A stretch of 64,000 bases of DNA from Io17-Chloro-G2 sp965226915 (GTDB taxonomy: Bacteria; Chloroflexota; Dehalococcoidia; Lucifugimonadales; UBA3495): NCBI GenBank assembly GCA_965226915.1, contig CBDDEJ010000009.1, positions 62,001-126,000 on the forward strand, given 5' to 3'. Each line of letters begins with the position of its first letter. Position 1 is the stretch's first letter. A program made the position numbers and the translations under genes. The notes under the pieces were generated by a model, which made no database searches, was not told the DNA's origin, and worked only from the letters and a program-made list of their open reading frames with translations. Shown here one piece after another: positions 9,024-18,204 of this stretch.

Positions 9024-10307
9024 TTAGGCACCCACCTTCTGTCCCAGTTCTATGCCGTATTGCTGGGCGGCGTTACCTCCCAGCATGCGAGCGATGGTGG
9101 CTTCACCTACGTCTGCTCTGGTGAGGGTCTGGATGGCATCCCAAGCGCTTGTCGTGTCGTGGTGGGGATAGCGGGAGCCCCAGACGACCTTTTCGCTATA
9201 GCGATCAGGCAGTTGCTGGACCCCCCGCTCATCGGCGTCAAAGCCCAACATCGCGTGGCTATCCTCCCACAACTCTTCGGGATCCGTCCGGACGGGATAA
9301 TAGTGCTGGAGGGCGATGACCTTGGTGGAGGCCTCCATCTTCTCCAAGACCTCTTCCATCCACGTGGCCTTGCCGTGGGCCACCACCAGCTTGATGGCCG
9401 GATACCGCGACAATAGGGCAAAGGCGAGCATTACCCCGACGAACATGTAGTTGTCCAGCCAGTAAGCTAGAATCGGCGAGAGATGATGTCCAATGGGCGG
9501 CCCGGTGACCAGGCCCGGTCCGGTGCCTCCTCCGGCAAATGCTCCCCCGCCACCGGCTCCAACGGCAGCGCTTTGATTGAGCCTGTCCTTCATCTTCTCT
9601 ATAAACGGGCCGTGGGAGGTCCACTCCGGGTTATACAGGCCCGGCGCCGGATGTACGGCGGCCGTCACATCCAGGTGGGCCAACTCCGCCCAGAGGGGAT
9701 CGTAGTAAGGATGGTTCATGTAGCGCCCCTCCACCCACATGGGCCGGATGAAAGCCGCCCGGAAGCAAGGAATCTGAGAGGTACGCCCCAGCTCTTCCAG
9801 GGCGAACTCCATGTTCTGGAGCGGGATCATGGCCGCGGCAAAGAGGCGGTCGGGCGCCGCCGCGCAGAAATCGGCGATCCAACTGTTGTAGGCCCGGGCC
9901 AGCGCATAAGCTACGTCGGGGTCTTTCACCAGAGGGAAGCCCTCGGCAAACCAGGTTGGGTAGAGCAGGGCTTGGTCCACCCCCATGGCGTCCATGTCGC
10001 GTAACCTTGCCTGGGGGTCCCAGGCGCCTTCGGTCATGTCATGACGGGTATCCGGGTCCAGTTCGCCCACGTCGTCCCATGTCATCCCGGGCCGCCAGAT
10101 GGCATGCCGGGGTATGTTAGGGTTACCGGTGTCCCGGAACATCTCGCCGTTGACCTTGAGGTAGGAGCCAAACTTACCATCTTCCCGCCACAGAGCAGAC
10201 TTGCCCAGAACCCGGTATTCAGGGTCAAGGTATTTCTCCCACAGCTCCGGGGGCTCCACGACGTGGGAGTCCCCGTCAAAGACTGCGAAGCGCTTCCTCG
10301 TCGTCAT
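9024..10307 (-). CDS. Amidohydrolase family 2 protein (ACMSD-like)
   Basis: A 427-residue metal-dependent hydrolase or decarboxylase of the amidohydrolase-2 family. DGDSHVVEPPELW near the N-terminus is the D-x-H metal motif. RLRDMDAMGVDQALLYPT, the VHPAPG histidine, VVAHGKATWMEEV and the late WGSRYPHHD are in the expected order. It ends NAAQQYGIELG, the typical family tail. Members hydrolyse or decarboxylate aromatic and dicarboxylic compounds. One oddity is a glycine-rich insertion (GAGGGGAFAGGGTGPG) between the VHP strand and the following helix. It is followed by a related paralogue on the same strand, so the two probably form an operon. Confidence 0.87.
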   Translation of the reverse strand: MTTRKRFAVFDGDSHVVEPPELWEKYLDPEYRVLGKSALWREDGKFGSYLKVNGEMFRDTGNPNIPRHAIWRPGMTWDDVGELDPDTRHDMTEGAWDPQARLRDMDAMGVDQALLYPTWFAEGFPLVKDPDVAYALARAYNSWIADFCAAAPDRLFAAAMIPLQNMEFALEELGRTSQIPCFRAAFIRPMWVEGRYMNHPYYDPLWAELAHLDVTAAVHPAPGLYNPEWTSHGPFIEKMKDRLNQSAAVGAGGGGAFAGGGTGPGLVTGPPIGHHLSPILAYWLDNYMFVGVMLAFALLSRYPAIKLVVAHGKATWMEEVLEKMEASTKVIALQHYYPVRTDPEELWEDSHAMLGFDADERGVQQLPDRYSEKVVWGSRYPHHDTTSAWDAIQTLTRADVGEATIARMLGGNAAQQYGIELGQKVGA

Positions 10308-10420
10308 TGCCTCTCCTCCGTTGCAGCGGTAGCCGCCATATCCGTGGCGGCCTTGAACTCGTGCAGAGCCCCCTTCTTGTCAGGAGGCTCGATGCCGTGG
10401 TTCTTTCTTCTCTCCTCCGT

Positions 10421-11806
10421 CTAACGCACGATGGCGGACTCCGGCTTCAGGGCTTCCTGAATCTCCTCGTCCGTGGGCCACCAGTCGGGGCGCTCTATCT
10501 CCGTTACCCGCTCTCGGATGATCTTACTCGGAGGCTCGATGTTGTACAGGCGGCGGGCGTTCGCTCCCAGCATCTTGGCCTGGACCGAGACGGGTGCTTC
10601 CGCCTTCTGCATCGTCTCGATGGCCCTCCAGACGTCATCACCGTCGTGGTGGTAGACGTCCGACGCCCAGACAGCGATATCCTCGTAGAACTCGGGAAGG
10701 CGGGCGGGGAAGGCTTCGTCACCCTCAAACCCGGTGAAGCAGTGTTGGAAGAAGGTCTCACTGGGCAAACGGCTCAGGGGCGCCATTCGGCGGTCGTTAC
10801 GGTGGAGCCTGTAGGCCTTGTCGCACTCGTCCAATACGAAACTCAACCAGGTGGAGTCGGATTCAAAGACGGCAGCCTTGAGCTTGGGGTGCCTCTCAAA
10901 GAAACCCGACATCAGCACCATGGTGACCCAAATCGAGGCTTCGGCCATAAAGGCTTGCATATTGCCCAAGAAGGTGTGAGGAAGGCCCGACGTGCGGTTG
11001 GCCCGGGCTATCATCTCGGCGGCAGAATACTGCTCGGTGTACCCGGGCGGCTTAGCCAGGCCCGAGGCGGGGAAGGGGTGCATGCCGTACACCACCCCAG
11101 TCTCCTCCATGGCGCTCCACAAGGGTTCGTACTTGGGCTGAACCGGGTAGTTGCCCATGGCATCCATGGGGCGGATGAGGCCAACGCGACAGCCCATGGC
11201 CGCCACGCGGTAGAGCTCCTCCACGGCGAACTTGGGATCCTGGACGGGGAGCAAGGCGGCGAAGTAGAGCCGCTCAGGGTCCTCCTGAGTGTACTCGTAG
11301 GCCCAGTCGTTATAAACCTTGCACCACGCGCGGGCGCCCATGGCGTTCTGCAGCCAGGGATAGGTATCGATGTTGGTGGGGATGATCATCACCTGGTCAA
11401 TACCCTGGTCGTCCATATCGCGCAGACGGGGCTTGGGCTCATAGGAGCCGCGATGGTCCAGGTAGGCCGACTGCTCTTTGGTGAGGGCGGTCTCGGGGCG
11501 CAGGTTGCGCACGTGAAGGGCCCGTTGGATGTTGTGCTTGAAGCCGGGCCCGGCAACGGTAGTTACACGAATCGCGCCGGCAACCCCTCCGATATTTTGG
11601 GTGCCGGCGCCCGCGTTGGTTTTGCCATTGACGATCAACTGCTGGGTCTCGGGCTCGAACCAGATGGTGGCCTTGAGGGCCTCCAATTCATCCTTCGTCA
11701 GGTGTTCTTCAGCTCGCTCCCAAATCAAGGGTGGCTCGGTAATGTGGGCATCGCAGTCGAAGGTCGCGTACTCCTTGGTCATGGGCGCAAATCTCTGGAC
11801 GGGCAA
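10421..11806 (-). CDS. Amidohydrolase family 2 protein (paralogue)
   Basis: A 461-residue paralogue of the downstream gene at 9024-10307. FDCDAHITEPPLIWE gives the D-x-H motif. RLRDMDDQGIDQVMIIPT, the GMHPFPASG histidine, AVFESDSTWLSFVLDECD and WASDVYHHDGDD follow in order, with NARRLYNIEPP at the end. This form has a longer N-terminal segment after the D-x-H motif. Both paralogues are in one orientation about 110 bp apart, consistent with a tandem duplication that diverged towards different substrates. The reaction is not predictable beyond metal-dependent C-N, C-O or decarboxylation chemistry. Confidence 0.87.
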   Translation of the reverse strand: MPVQRFAPMTKEYATFDCDAHITEPPLIWERAEEHLTKDELEALKATIWFEPETQQLIVNGKTNAGAGTQNIGGVAGAIRVTTVAGPGFKHNIQRALHVRNLRPETALTKEQSAYLDHRGSYEPKPRLRDMDDQGIDQVMIIPTNIDTYPWLQNAMGARAWCKVYNDWAYEYTQEDPERLYFAALLPVQDPKFAVEELYRVAAMGCRVGLIRPMDAMGNYPVQPKYEPLWSAMEETGVVYGMHPFPASGLAKPPGYTEQYSAAEMIARANRTSGLPHTFLGNMQAFMAEASIWVTMVLMSGFFERHPKLKAAVFESDSTWLSFVLDECDKAYRLHRNDRRMAPLSRLPSETFFQHCFTGFEGDEAFPARLPEFYEDIAVWASDVYHHDGDDVWRAIETMQKAEAPVSVQAKMLGANARRLYNIEPPSKIIRERVTEIERPDWWPTDEEIQEALKPESAIVR

Positions 11807-11904
11807 GACACACCTCCTCGCCGCATTGGCGTGAGTTTCCCATGGCTAGCGCGAAAAGCTTAGCACGTTTCGCCGCCGGAGGCCATTAAAGATTCCGGGC
11901 TCTA

Positions 11905-12795
11905 TCACCCGGGTGGTACGGGGATACCGGGAATCTTTAGCTGGATTCTACCCAGGCTGTCACGGGTTGTGAAATACAAGGTCTTCCAATCTTCACCGCC
12001 CCAAGCCATGTTGGTTGTGGCCGGTGCCCCATGCACAATGGTCCCTAAATGATTGCCCGAGGAATCCATGACCCATATACCGCCAGACCCTCCGCAGTAC
12101 ACATTGCCTTCCACGTCCACCTTCATGCCGTCGGGGATTCCAGGCCGTTCCCCCGTTAAATCGGCAAACACACGGTCAGTGGCTAGCGCGAGCGTGCCAT
12201 TTGGTTGCGTGTCGAAGGCTCTTATGTGCCCCCGGCGGGAGTCATTTATGAAGAGGATGCTCTCATCCGGGGAAAAGGCTAAACCGTTGGGTGTGACGAA
12301 ATCCTTAACTAGCAAGGTCAGGGTACCCAAGTCTGGAGATACGCGATAAACCCCGGCGAAATCCAGGTCCAAGTCTGGGTCCGGCGCACCGGGGTCGGTG
12401 AAGTATATGCTCCCATCGGACTTTACCACCACGTCATTTGGCCGGTTCAACCGCCTACCCTGATAGCTGTTTGCCACTACGGTAATACTACCGTCGGGTT
12501 CCAGGCGTGTCACACGACGCGTACCATGTTCGCAGGCTGTCAGCCGTCCTTGGAGGTCTCGTGTGAGTCCATTAGCATTGTTGGTGGGCTCATAGAAGAC
12601 GGATACCCCCGCCCCAGGTGCCCACTTTAGCCTTTGACTGTTGCCGATATCGCTAAAGAGGAGGTATCCGCCTTCCTTCCACCATACGGGTCCTTCGGCG
12701 ACCGCTCCCCCGCCGTAACCGCTACCCAACCATTCCACTTCTTGTTCCAGTGACACGATGCGTTCCAGCGCTCCCGCCACCTGCTCGATAGGCAT
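11905..12795 (-). CDS. SMP-30/gluconolactonase-family hydrolase
   Basis: A 296-residue six-bladed propeller of the SMP-30/LRE family. VAEGPVWWKEGGYLLFSD holds the metal-binding glutamate. NRPNDVVVKSDGSIYFTDP and PNGLAFSPDESILFINDS hold the conserved Asn and Asp ligands. IPDGMKVDVEGNVYC completes the set. Members are Ca2+- or Zn2+-dependent lactonases that open sugar lactones or related esters. A close paralogue begins at 63746 at the other end of the window. The start MPIEQV at 12795 aligns with that of the paralogue, which supports it. Confidence 0.9.
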   Translation of the reverse strand: MPIEQVAGALERIVSLEQEVEWLGSGYGGGAVAEGPVWWKEGGYLLFSDIGNSQRLKWAPGAGVSVFYEPTNNANGLTRDLQGRLTACEHGTRRVTRLEPDGSITVVANSYQGRRLNRPNDVVVKSDGSIYFTDPGAPDPDLDLDFAGVYRVSPDLGTLTLLVKDFVTPNGLAFSPDESILFINDSRRGHIRAFDTQPNGTLALATDRVFADLTGERPGIPDGMKVDVEGNVYCGGSGGIWVMDSSGNHLGTIVHGAPATTNMAWGGEDWKTLYFTTRDSLGRIQLKIPGIPVPPG

Positions 12796-12859
12796 GATGA
12801 TCTCCTCATCTCACGGAAATTTCTGATCTCAACCTGGTACTCCTCATGGAGGGAACACC

Positions 12860-13141
12860 ATGGCCATCTGGGGCGAAGGGCCTACACCATTTGACCGCAC
12901 CCCAAACATCGCCTGTCCGGTGATTGGCTTGTTCGGTGAAGACGACACCAACCCTTCGCCCGATGATGTAAGGAAGCTAGACGAAGAACTGACCAAGTAT
13001 GGCAAAGTCCACGAGTTCCATTCCTACCCGGGCACCGGCCACTCCTTCCAGTGGCAGGGCAACGAGGCTTACCGGGCCGAGGCCGCCAGGGACTCCTGGG
13101 AGAAGCTCCTGGCCTGGTTCCAGAGATACCTGCGGGATTAG
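12860..13141 (+). pseudogene. Dienelactone-hydrolase-family C-terminal fragment
   Basis: A 93-residue frame matches the C-terminal third of dienelactone hydrolases. It reads WGEGPTPFDRTPNIACPV, then GLFGEDDTNPSPDDV with the catalytic-acid region, then SYPGTGHSF with the catalytic histidine. The nucleophile elbow and upstream fold are absent. A GGAGGG sequence just before the ATG could still allow translation, but the frame GGNTMAIW looks like an internal segment of the family. A truncated remnant is the better reading. It diverges from the SMP-30 gene. Confidence 0.7.
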
Positions 13142-13589
13142 AGGGCCAGGACATGCTCTAGGCATGCCATGTTCTGGGGCTGCTGAGAGGCAGAACATGG
13201 GTGGGGCCTGTTCCCCTTCCCCTAAGGGCCATCGCCTGGTCGAGGTTACCCATATTCTGGGCCAGGAGTCCCAACAAGCGGTCGGCAGCTAAGCCTATAG
13301 ATACTACCAAGATTGTTCCCCTTTTAGCCAATCACGTAGTCCGGCTACACTGCAGATCCCGTATTGGACCTGGGGTACAGGGCTTGCGGTCGAGAATCAA
13401 AAGGCCCTAAATCTTTGCCCCCGACTGTCCGGCCAGGTCTGGGAAGTCGACGGCGACGATGTCTATCAGACCTCCATTTGATATGGCAAATCCCGGTTGA
13501 CGTGTGCCCAGTGACCGGTTACGCGAAGGTTGACGGCCCAGTGCACCATCAGTATATTGAGCTTACGACGGGACATCAGGGAGGAACAA
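13142..13589. other. Intergenic region, about 450 bp, with one hairpin
   Basis: CCAGGACATG (13146-13155) pairs with CATGTTCTGG (13168-13177), with one G-U wobble in RNA. This lies directly after the stop of the dienelactone hydrolase fragment and has no T-tract. The rest shows no recognisable gene. GGGAGG at 13580-13585 is the ribosome-binding site of the next gene. Confidence 0.5.
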
Positions 13590-16268
13590 ATGGCCCTAAC
13601 CCAAGAACAAATGACGGCTACACCGAAAGCGCTGGCGGGCATCCGGGTCGTGGATTTTACTTGGGTAAGGGCTGGTCCCTGGGCCACCCGCTGGTTGGGC
13701 GCCCTGGGGGCCGAAGTGATAAAGGTGGAATGGCCCCTGAACCAGAGGGGCAGAACCGCCGGCGCGGCGCCCCCCGGAATTGAACCCGACCTGAACACCA
13801 CCGCCAACTTCAACGACACCAACGCCAACAAGAAGGGCATCACCGTCAACCTGCGCACCGAACGGGGGCTGGACCTAATCAAGAGGCTAATTTCGGTATC
13901 GGACGTAGTGGTCGAAAATTTCAGCGCCAGGGCACTGGATAGTTGGGGCCTGGGATTCGAAGAGCTGTGCAAGCTCAATCCGGACATCGTATACGTCTCC
14001 CAGTCCGGATTCGGCCATACGGGCCGGTACCGTGACTACACCACCATGGGACCCATAGCCCAGGCTTTCTCAGGCTTGACCTTTCTCTCAGGACTGCCCG
14101 GCGAGCCCCCGGCAGGCTGGGGCTGGTCTTACCTGGACGACACCGGGGGCATGTACATAGCCTTTTCCACTCTAACTTCTCTCTACCGCCGCAACATCAC
14201 CGGCCAAGGCCAGCACGTGGACCTTTCTCAGATGATTATTGGCGCCACCTTGAACGGTTCTGCTCTGCTGGACGCTACGGTCAACGGCCGTCCATCTCAA
14301 AGGGAAGGGTATCCACCGGGCAACCGGGCCCATTGGCCCGGTACGCCCATGGTCAACAACTACCGGGGGCCGACCACTGCGCCTCACAACGCCTACCGTA
14401 CCAGGGGCGGCGGCTACAACGATTGGTGCGCCATCGCCTGCTTCTCCGAGGAGGAATGGCGGCGCCTGGTGGTAGTAATGGGCTCCCCCCAGTGGGCTAC
14501 CTCGCCCAATTTCACCACCCTGCGCGGCCGTCTCCAGCATCAAGCGGAGCTGGACCGGGGTATCCAAGAGTGGACCCAAACCATTGAAAAGTACGAACTG
14601 ATGGAAAGGTGCCAGGCGGCGAGTGTACCCGCGATGCCGGTTCAGAGTAGCGAGGACCGGGTGGACCATGACCCGCAGCTTCGCCACCGGGAGTTGTACC
14701 TGGAAATGGACCATCAGGCGCTTGGGCTGCGCAAGTTTCAGAACGCCCCCTTTAAGCTCTCCGAGACTCCGGCCCTCAATTACCAGCCCGCTCCCCTCAT
14801 CGGCCAGCACAACCAGGAGATTTTCGAAGGAATGCTGGGTCTCAATCACGAGGAGTTCGTATCTGGATATGAGGACGGCACCTTCTGGCCAAAGTCCATG
14901 GACCGTTACCCATACATGGACGACATGATCGCCGCGGACCCTGTGCCATTCACGGCTCAGCCCGCCGCATCTCAAAAACACGCGCCGCCCCCTCAACGAA
15001 AAGAGGACATATCCGCCAGCACCGGCCCTTGGTCTGGCCCCTTGTCCGGCCTTCGAGTGCTGGAGTTGGCCGACGAGAAGGGGCAGTTCTGCGGCAAGCT
15101 GATGGCCGATCTGGGGGCCGATGTGATCAAGATCGAGCCCACCGGAGGCGAGTCTACCCGCAAAGTAGGGCCTTTCCTGGACGACATACCTCACCGGGAG
15201 CGAAGCCTCTCTTTCTGGCACTACAACACGTCTAAACGGGGAATCACTCTCAATCTGGAAACCGAGGATGGACGTGACCTGTTCCGGCGGCTGGCGGCCA
15301 CGGCCGACATCATCCTGGAAACATTTGCCGCTGGCTACTTGCCTTCGTTGGACCTGGGATACCAGAACCTTCATGAATCGAATCCCAGGCTGATCATGTG
15401 CTCGCTTACCCCCTTCGGCCAGACCGGGCCATGGCGGGATTTCCTGGCCGGTGACCTACTTCACCTGGCGGCAGGAGGGCAGATGGGTTGCTGCGGCTAC
15501 GATGAAGAGGACGAGCCAGAGGATATCCCGATTGCCCCAGGCGGCGGAAACGCCTGGCATATGGGCAGCCACTACGCCTACATGGCCATAATCGCGGCTC
15601 TGGTGCACCGCACCAACACCGGACGAGGCCAGTACATTGATGCCTCGGTACACGACGCCTGCGCCCTCACGACCGAGGCGCACGTAAACACCTACATCTA
15701 TACTGGGAACGTTGTAAGTCGGCAGACCGGCCGCCACGCCGCGGCGTCGCCGACTACCAAGGCGCAACTCCGCTGTAAGGACGGCAAGTACGTGAACGCC
15801 GGCGCGTCTCGGGTTACATTCCGGCAGTTCCCGGCTCTGGTCGAATGGATGGATAGCTATGGACTGGCGGGGGACCTCATGGAAGAACGCTACAAGGACC
15901 CCGCCGTCTTCTCCGAGGGCGCCTCCCACATCAACGACGTGATGGCTAATTTTGTAACGCATTTGACTCGGGATGAGGTGGCCCATGGCGGCCAGGAGCG
16001 GGGCTTCACCTGGGGAGCGATTCGGGCGCCTGATGAGTTGGTGGATGAGGGCCACCTGAATGATCGAGGCTTTTGGGTGGAGGTGCCCCATCCTGAGCTT
16101 AGCCGAAGCTTCAAATACCCCGGTCCCGCCGGGATTTACAACGGATCACCCTGGAGGATTTCAAGCCGGGCCCCTTTAATCGGGGAGCACAACGAGGAGA
16201 TTTACTGCGTGGAGCTGGCGCTTGCAAGGACGGAGCTGGCTTACCTGGCAGAAGCGGGCGTGGTGTAG
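13590..16268 (+). CDS. Tandem-domain CaiB/BaiF family CoA-transferase
   Basis: An 892-residue protein with two complete family III CoA-transferase domains in one chain. Domain 1 starts GIRVVDFTWVRAGPWATRW and continues LGAEVIKVEWP, NKKGITVNL and VVVENFSA. Domain 2 starts near residue 485 with SGLRVLELADEKGQFCGKLM and repeats the same order: LGADVIKIEP, SKRGITLNLETEDG, IILETFAAGYL. They are joined by a proline-rich linker. Family enzymes move CoA between acyl donors and acceptors through an aspartyl-CoA thioester; most are dimers of single-domain chains, so fusion gives a covalent pseudo-dimer. The ATG at 13590 is preferred over upstream in-frame codons because it has a strong GGGAGG site 5 nt before it. 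Confidence 0.9.
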   Translation: MALTQEQMTATPKALAGIRVVDFTWVRAGPWATRWLGALGAEVIKVEWPLNQRGRTAGAAPPGIEPDLNTTANFNDTNANKKGITVNLRTERGLDLIKRLISVSDVVVENFSARALDSWGLGFEELCKLNPDIVYVSQSGFGHTGRYRDYTTMGPIAQAFSGLTFLSGLPGEPPAGWGWSYLDDTGGMYIAFSTLTSLYRRNITGQGQHVDLSQMIIGATLNGSALLDATVNGRPSQREGYPPGNRAHWPGTPMVNNYRGPTTAPHNAYRTRGGGYNDWCAIACFSEEEWRRLVVVMGSPQWATSPNFTTLRGRLQHQAELDRGIQEWTQTIEKYELMERCQAASVPAMPVQSSEDRVDHDPQLRHRELYLEMDHQALGLRKFQNAPFKLSETPALNYQPAPLIGQHNQEIFEGMLGLNHEEFVSGYEDGTFWPKSMDRYPYMDDMIAADPVPFTAQPAASQKHAPPPQRKEDISASTGPWSGPLSGLRVLELADEKGQFCGKLMADLGADVIKIEPTGGESTRKVGPFLDDIPHRERSLSFWHYNTSKRGITLNLETEDGRDLFRRLAATADIILETFAAGYLPSLDLGYQNLHESNPRLIMCSLTPFGQTGPWRDFLAGDLLHLAAGGQMGCCGYDEEDEPEDIPIAPGGGNAWHMGSHYAYMAIIAALVHRTNTGRGQYIDASVHDACALTTEAHVNTYIYTGNVVSRQTGRHAAASPTTKAQLRCKDGKYVNAGASRVTFRQFPALVEWMDSYGLAGDLMEERYKDPAVFSEGASHINDVMANFVTHLTRDEVAHGGQERGFTWGAIRAPDELVDEGHLNDRGFWVEVPHPELSRSFKYPGPAGIYNGSPWRISSRAPLIGEHNEEIYCVELALARTELAYLAEAGVV

Positions 16269-16357
16269 GACGCCGCCTGGCGGTTCGAACTGTGCGACGG
16301 GGGAGGAGCCTTCCCAGCCCCGGTCGTAGCATGATTCAACTAAAGGGACGATCTGGA

Positions 16358-16558
16358 ATGGAGCCTGCAGTGGCCGTTAACAACAACAGTCCAGGCGACA
16401 ACAATCCTGGCAACTACAATCCTTCGGAGCAAAATCCCGTCAGGCTCACCCTGGGGCATTATTACTGCGTGAATTGCGGGGAGGACTGCCTCTCGCGGAG
16501 TGATGCCAGGTGTCCACGCTGCCAGGATTGCTTGCGGTGGGATAAAGTCGACATCTAG
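16358..16558 (+). CDS. Small zinc-ribbon protein
   Basis: A 66-residue frame. The N-terminal half is rich in Asn and Pro (NNNSPGDNNPGNYNPSEQNP). The C-terminal half holds YYCVNCGEDC and ARCPRCQDC, two C-x-x-C pairs about 16 residues apart that should form a zinc ribbon. An in-frame ATG at 16331 would add nine residues; the start is uncertain. It lies 90 bp after the CoA-transferase on the same strand and its 3' half overlaps the tail of a decayed minus-strand frame. Function unknown. Confidence 0.5.
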   Translation: MEPAVAVNNNSPGDNNPGNYNPSEQNPVRLTLGHYYCVNCGEDCLSRSDARCPRCQDCLRWDKVDI

Positions 16559-16817
16559 TAACACACATGTGACGCCCAGCATAATGCGTGAAAATCCCAC
16601 CATCCGCCAGCATTGGGTCTGCCTCAGCTAGCCAGCCCATATCCCGCTCAAATATCACCAAGTCGGAGGAGCCATCATCCCCCGCTTGGGACAGCGTTGA
16701 TTCGCCGACGTGCTCAGTCAAAACCTGGCCGTAGAGCTGCAGGCCTTGAATAAGCTGGTGATATAGCTCTTGATCGGCCCGCCTCGCACGAATCGAACCT
16801 GCGAAATAGATCTTCAT
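16446..16817 (-). pseudogene. Nucleoside 2-deoxyribosyltransferase-like fragment
   Basis: The first 68 residues (MKIYFAGSIRARRADQELYH, then YGQVLTEHVG, then LVIFERDMGWLAEAD) match the N-terminus of nucleoside 2-deoxyribosyltransferase-like proteins, including the E-R-D-x-x-W-L-x-x-A-D motif. After about 16614 the frame carries unrelated sequence and overlaps the zinc-ribbon gene. The second half of the fold, including the usual active-site glutamate, is missing. It is best read as a 3'-truncated gene. Confidence 0.6.
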
Positions 16818-17182
16818 CTTGCCAGTTCAGATTGGTCTCTTATTTCGAAGCATTGGACATATCCCAATCGCCTTGGGTTACCGCTTCCTGCCTCATCAAG
16901 GAAACGGTTGATTTGCCGTTGTATACGCTCACTGGGCATGATGGAAGATAGTACGTCGGAGGGGTCAGCTTGTCCACATGTTCTCTAGGACAACAAAAAA
17001 CCCCGGCTAGAACCGGGGAATCTGGCTAATTTGGACCTGGGCAAAAAAGAGTCCCAACAACCGTTTTTGGGACTTTCAGGAGCCTATCACAGATGCTGGA
17101 TATCATGCAATCGTTTACGCCTGGATTGGCGTACACCAGAGCGTCCTCGAAGTGGCAGAATCATTGGAGGGAGGAATCCATC
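16818..17182. other. Intergenic region, 365 bp, with an orphan terminator
   Basis: No supported gene. It contains the hairpin listed at 16991-17018. The GGAGGGAGG at 17166-17174 is the strong ribosome-binding site of the following RidA gene. Confidence 0.5.
16991..17018 (-). terminator. Rho-independent terminator, minus-strand direction
   Basis: Read on the minus strand, CCCCGG, a six-base loop and CCGGGG are followed by TTTTTTG. No minus-strand gene lies just upstream (the next gene, RidA, is on the plus strand), so it looks like the relic of a lost transcription unit. Confidence 0.6.
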
Positions 17183-17572
17183 ATGGCAATTGAGCGCATA
17201 AACCCATCGAGCCTGGGCCAGCCGGGCGGCTATCATCACGTGGTCAAGGATGGCAATACCGTCTACCTGGCGGGACAGGTGGCTCGGGATAGGGACGGAA
17301 AAACAGTGGGAGTGGGTGATGCGGCAGCCCAATCGGAGCAGGTATTTCGTAACATCCAGTCGGCTTTGGAATCGGTTGGCAGTGACTTGGGCCATATCTT
17401 GAAAATGACAACCTTCATGACCCACCGGGATGATTTTCCGGCCTACCGGGCGGTCAGGAGCAAGTTTCTAACCAATGACGATGCCCTGCCAGCCAGCACG
17501 CTGATTCTCTGTTCTGGGCTCGCCGACCCCGACTTCCGGATTGAGATTGAAGCCGTGGCGGCCATCCCTTAG
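17183..17572 (+). CDS. RidA family (YjgF/YER057c/UK114) protein
   Basis: A 129-residue protein of the expected length for RidA. It begins MAIERINPSSLGQPGGYHHV and has VYLAGQVARDRDG, the Q-x-x-x-x-(F/L)-x-N-(I/L) helix, LGHILKMTTFMTHRDDFPAY with the following R-x-V-R region, and the terminal FRIEIEAVAAIP. RidA proteins are trimeric enamine/imine deaminases that clear reactive intermediates of pyridoxal-phosphate enzymes; some paralogues degrade aromatic amines. The start is fixed by GGAGGGAGG about 9 nt upstream. Confidence 0.9.
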   Translation: MAIERINPSSLGQPGGYHHVVKDGNTVYLAGQVARDRDGKTVGVGDAAAQSEQVFRNIQSALESVGSDLGHILKMTTFMTHRDDFPAYRAVRSKFLTNDDALPASTLILCSGLADPDFRIEIEAVAAIP

Positions 17573-17638
17573 GGCAAAAATGCCGGATGATATTACCCAG
17601 CCACGGAGTCCAGGACGAACTCAAATAATTCAGGCTGG

Positions 17639-18202
17639 TCATCTAGGCGTTTCAATTAGTAAGTAAGTCAAGTTGGCCAGTCGAGAGAAGTCGAAGTTAG
17701 ACCGCCCCAAATCGTTCCCATACAAGTGCAGAATAGACAAACCAGTAAGCTTATCTAACTCAAAAGGCAGTTCCCTCAGGCGGTTGTCCTCTACGAATAA
17801 TTCGGTCAAGGCACCCAGCTTCCCTATCGCAGCTAGCAGATTCGTTAAATGATTGCCACCCAACAATAGTTCAGTTAGACCGGTCAAGCTGCCTATCTCA
17901 GGAGGCAATTCAGTCAACTCGTTGTTTGCTAGGGCCAACATTTTTAGGTTTGCCAAGTTCCCAATCGTTGAAGGAAGCTCTTTTAAACGGTTGTCATCCA
18001 GGTTTAGGAACATCAGGTTGGTCAGATTGCCTATTTCTGCGGGCAATTCAGTTAGATGATTACGGTAAGCCGGGATTCCCCAGATCAAACCACCTTTCCT
18101 GGATATAGCTCCCGCGGGGATACCGCCAAATATAATCCCGCATTCCAAGAGCGTCAAATGCGGTCTGATGCGGCCTGATTCACTCAAAGTCCCCGCTTTC
18201 AT
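17639..18202 (-). pseudogene. Leucine-rich-repeat protein, C-terminal part (IS-separated)
   Basis: About 150 residues of LRRs of the L-T-E-L-P-x-E-I-G-x-L-T-x-L-x-x-L-x-L type (for example NHLTELPAEIGNLTNL), ending in a diverged cap TYLLIETPR. The first 30 residues (MKAGTLSESGRIRPH...) are not LRR and derive from sequence at the edge of the adjacent IS1380 element. A matching N-terminal LRR half lies on the other side of that IS at 19664-20266, so the two are probably one interrupted gene. LRRs bind proteins; the target is unknown. Confidence 0.65.
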
Positions 18203-18204
18203 TG

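Noticed and set aside
10307..11863. A 500-codon open frame on the plus strand across the amidohydrolase gene
   Set aside because: It is antisense to a gene with clear family motifs; its composition is the complement of GC-rich codons and it has no recognisable domain.
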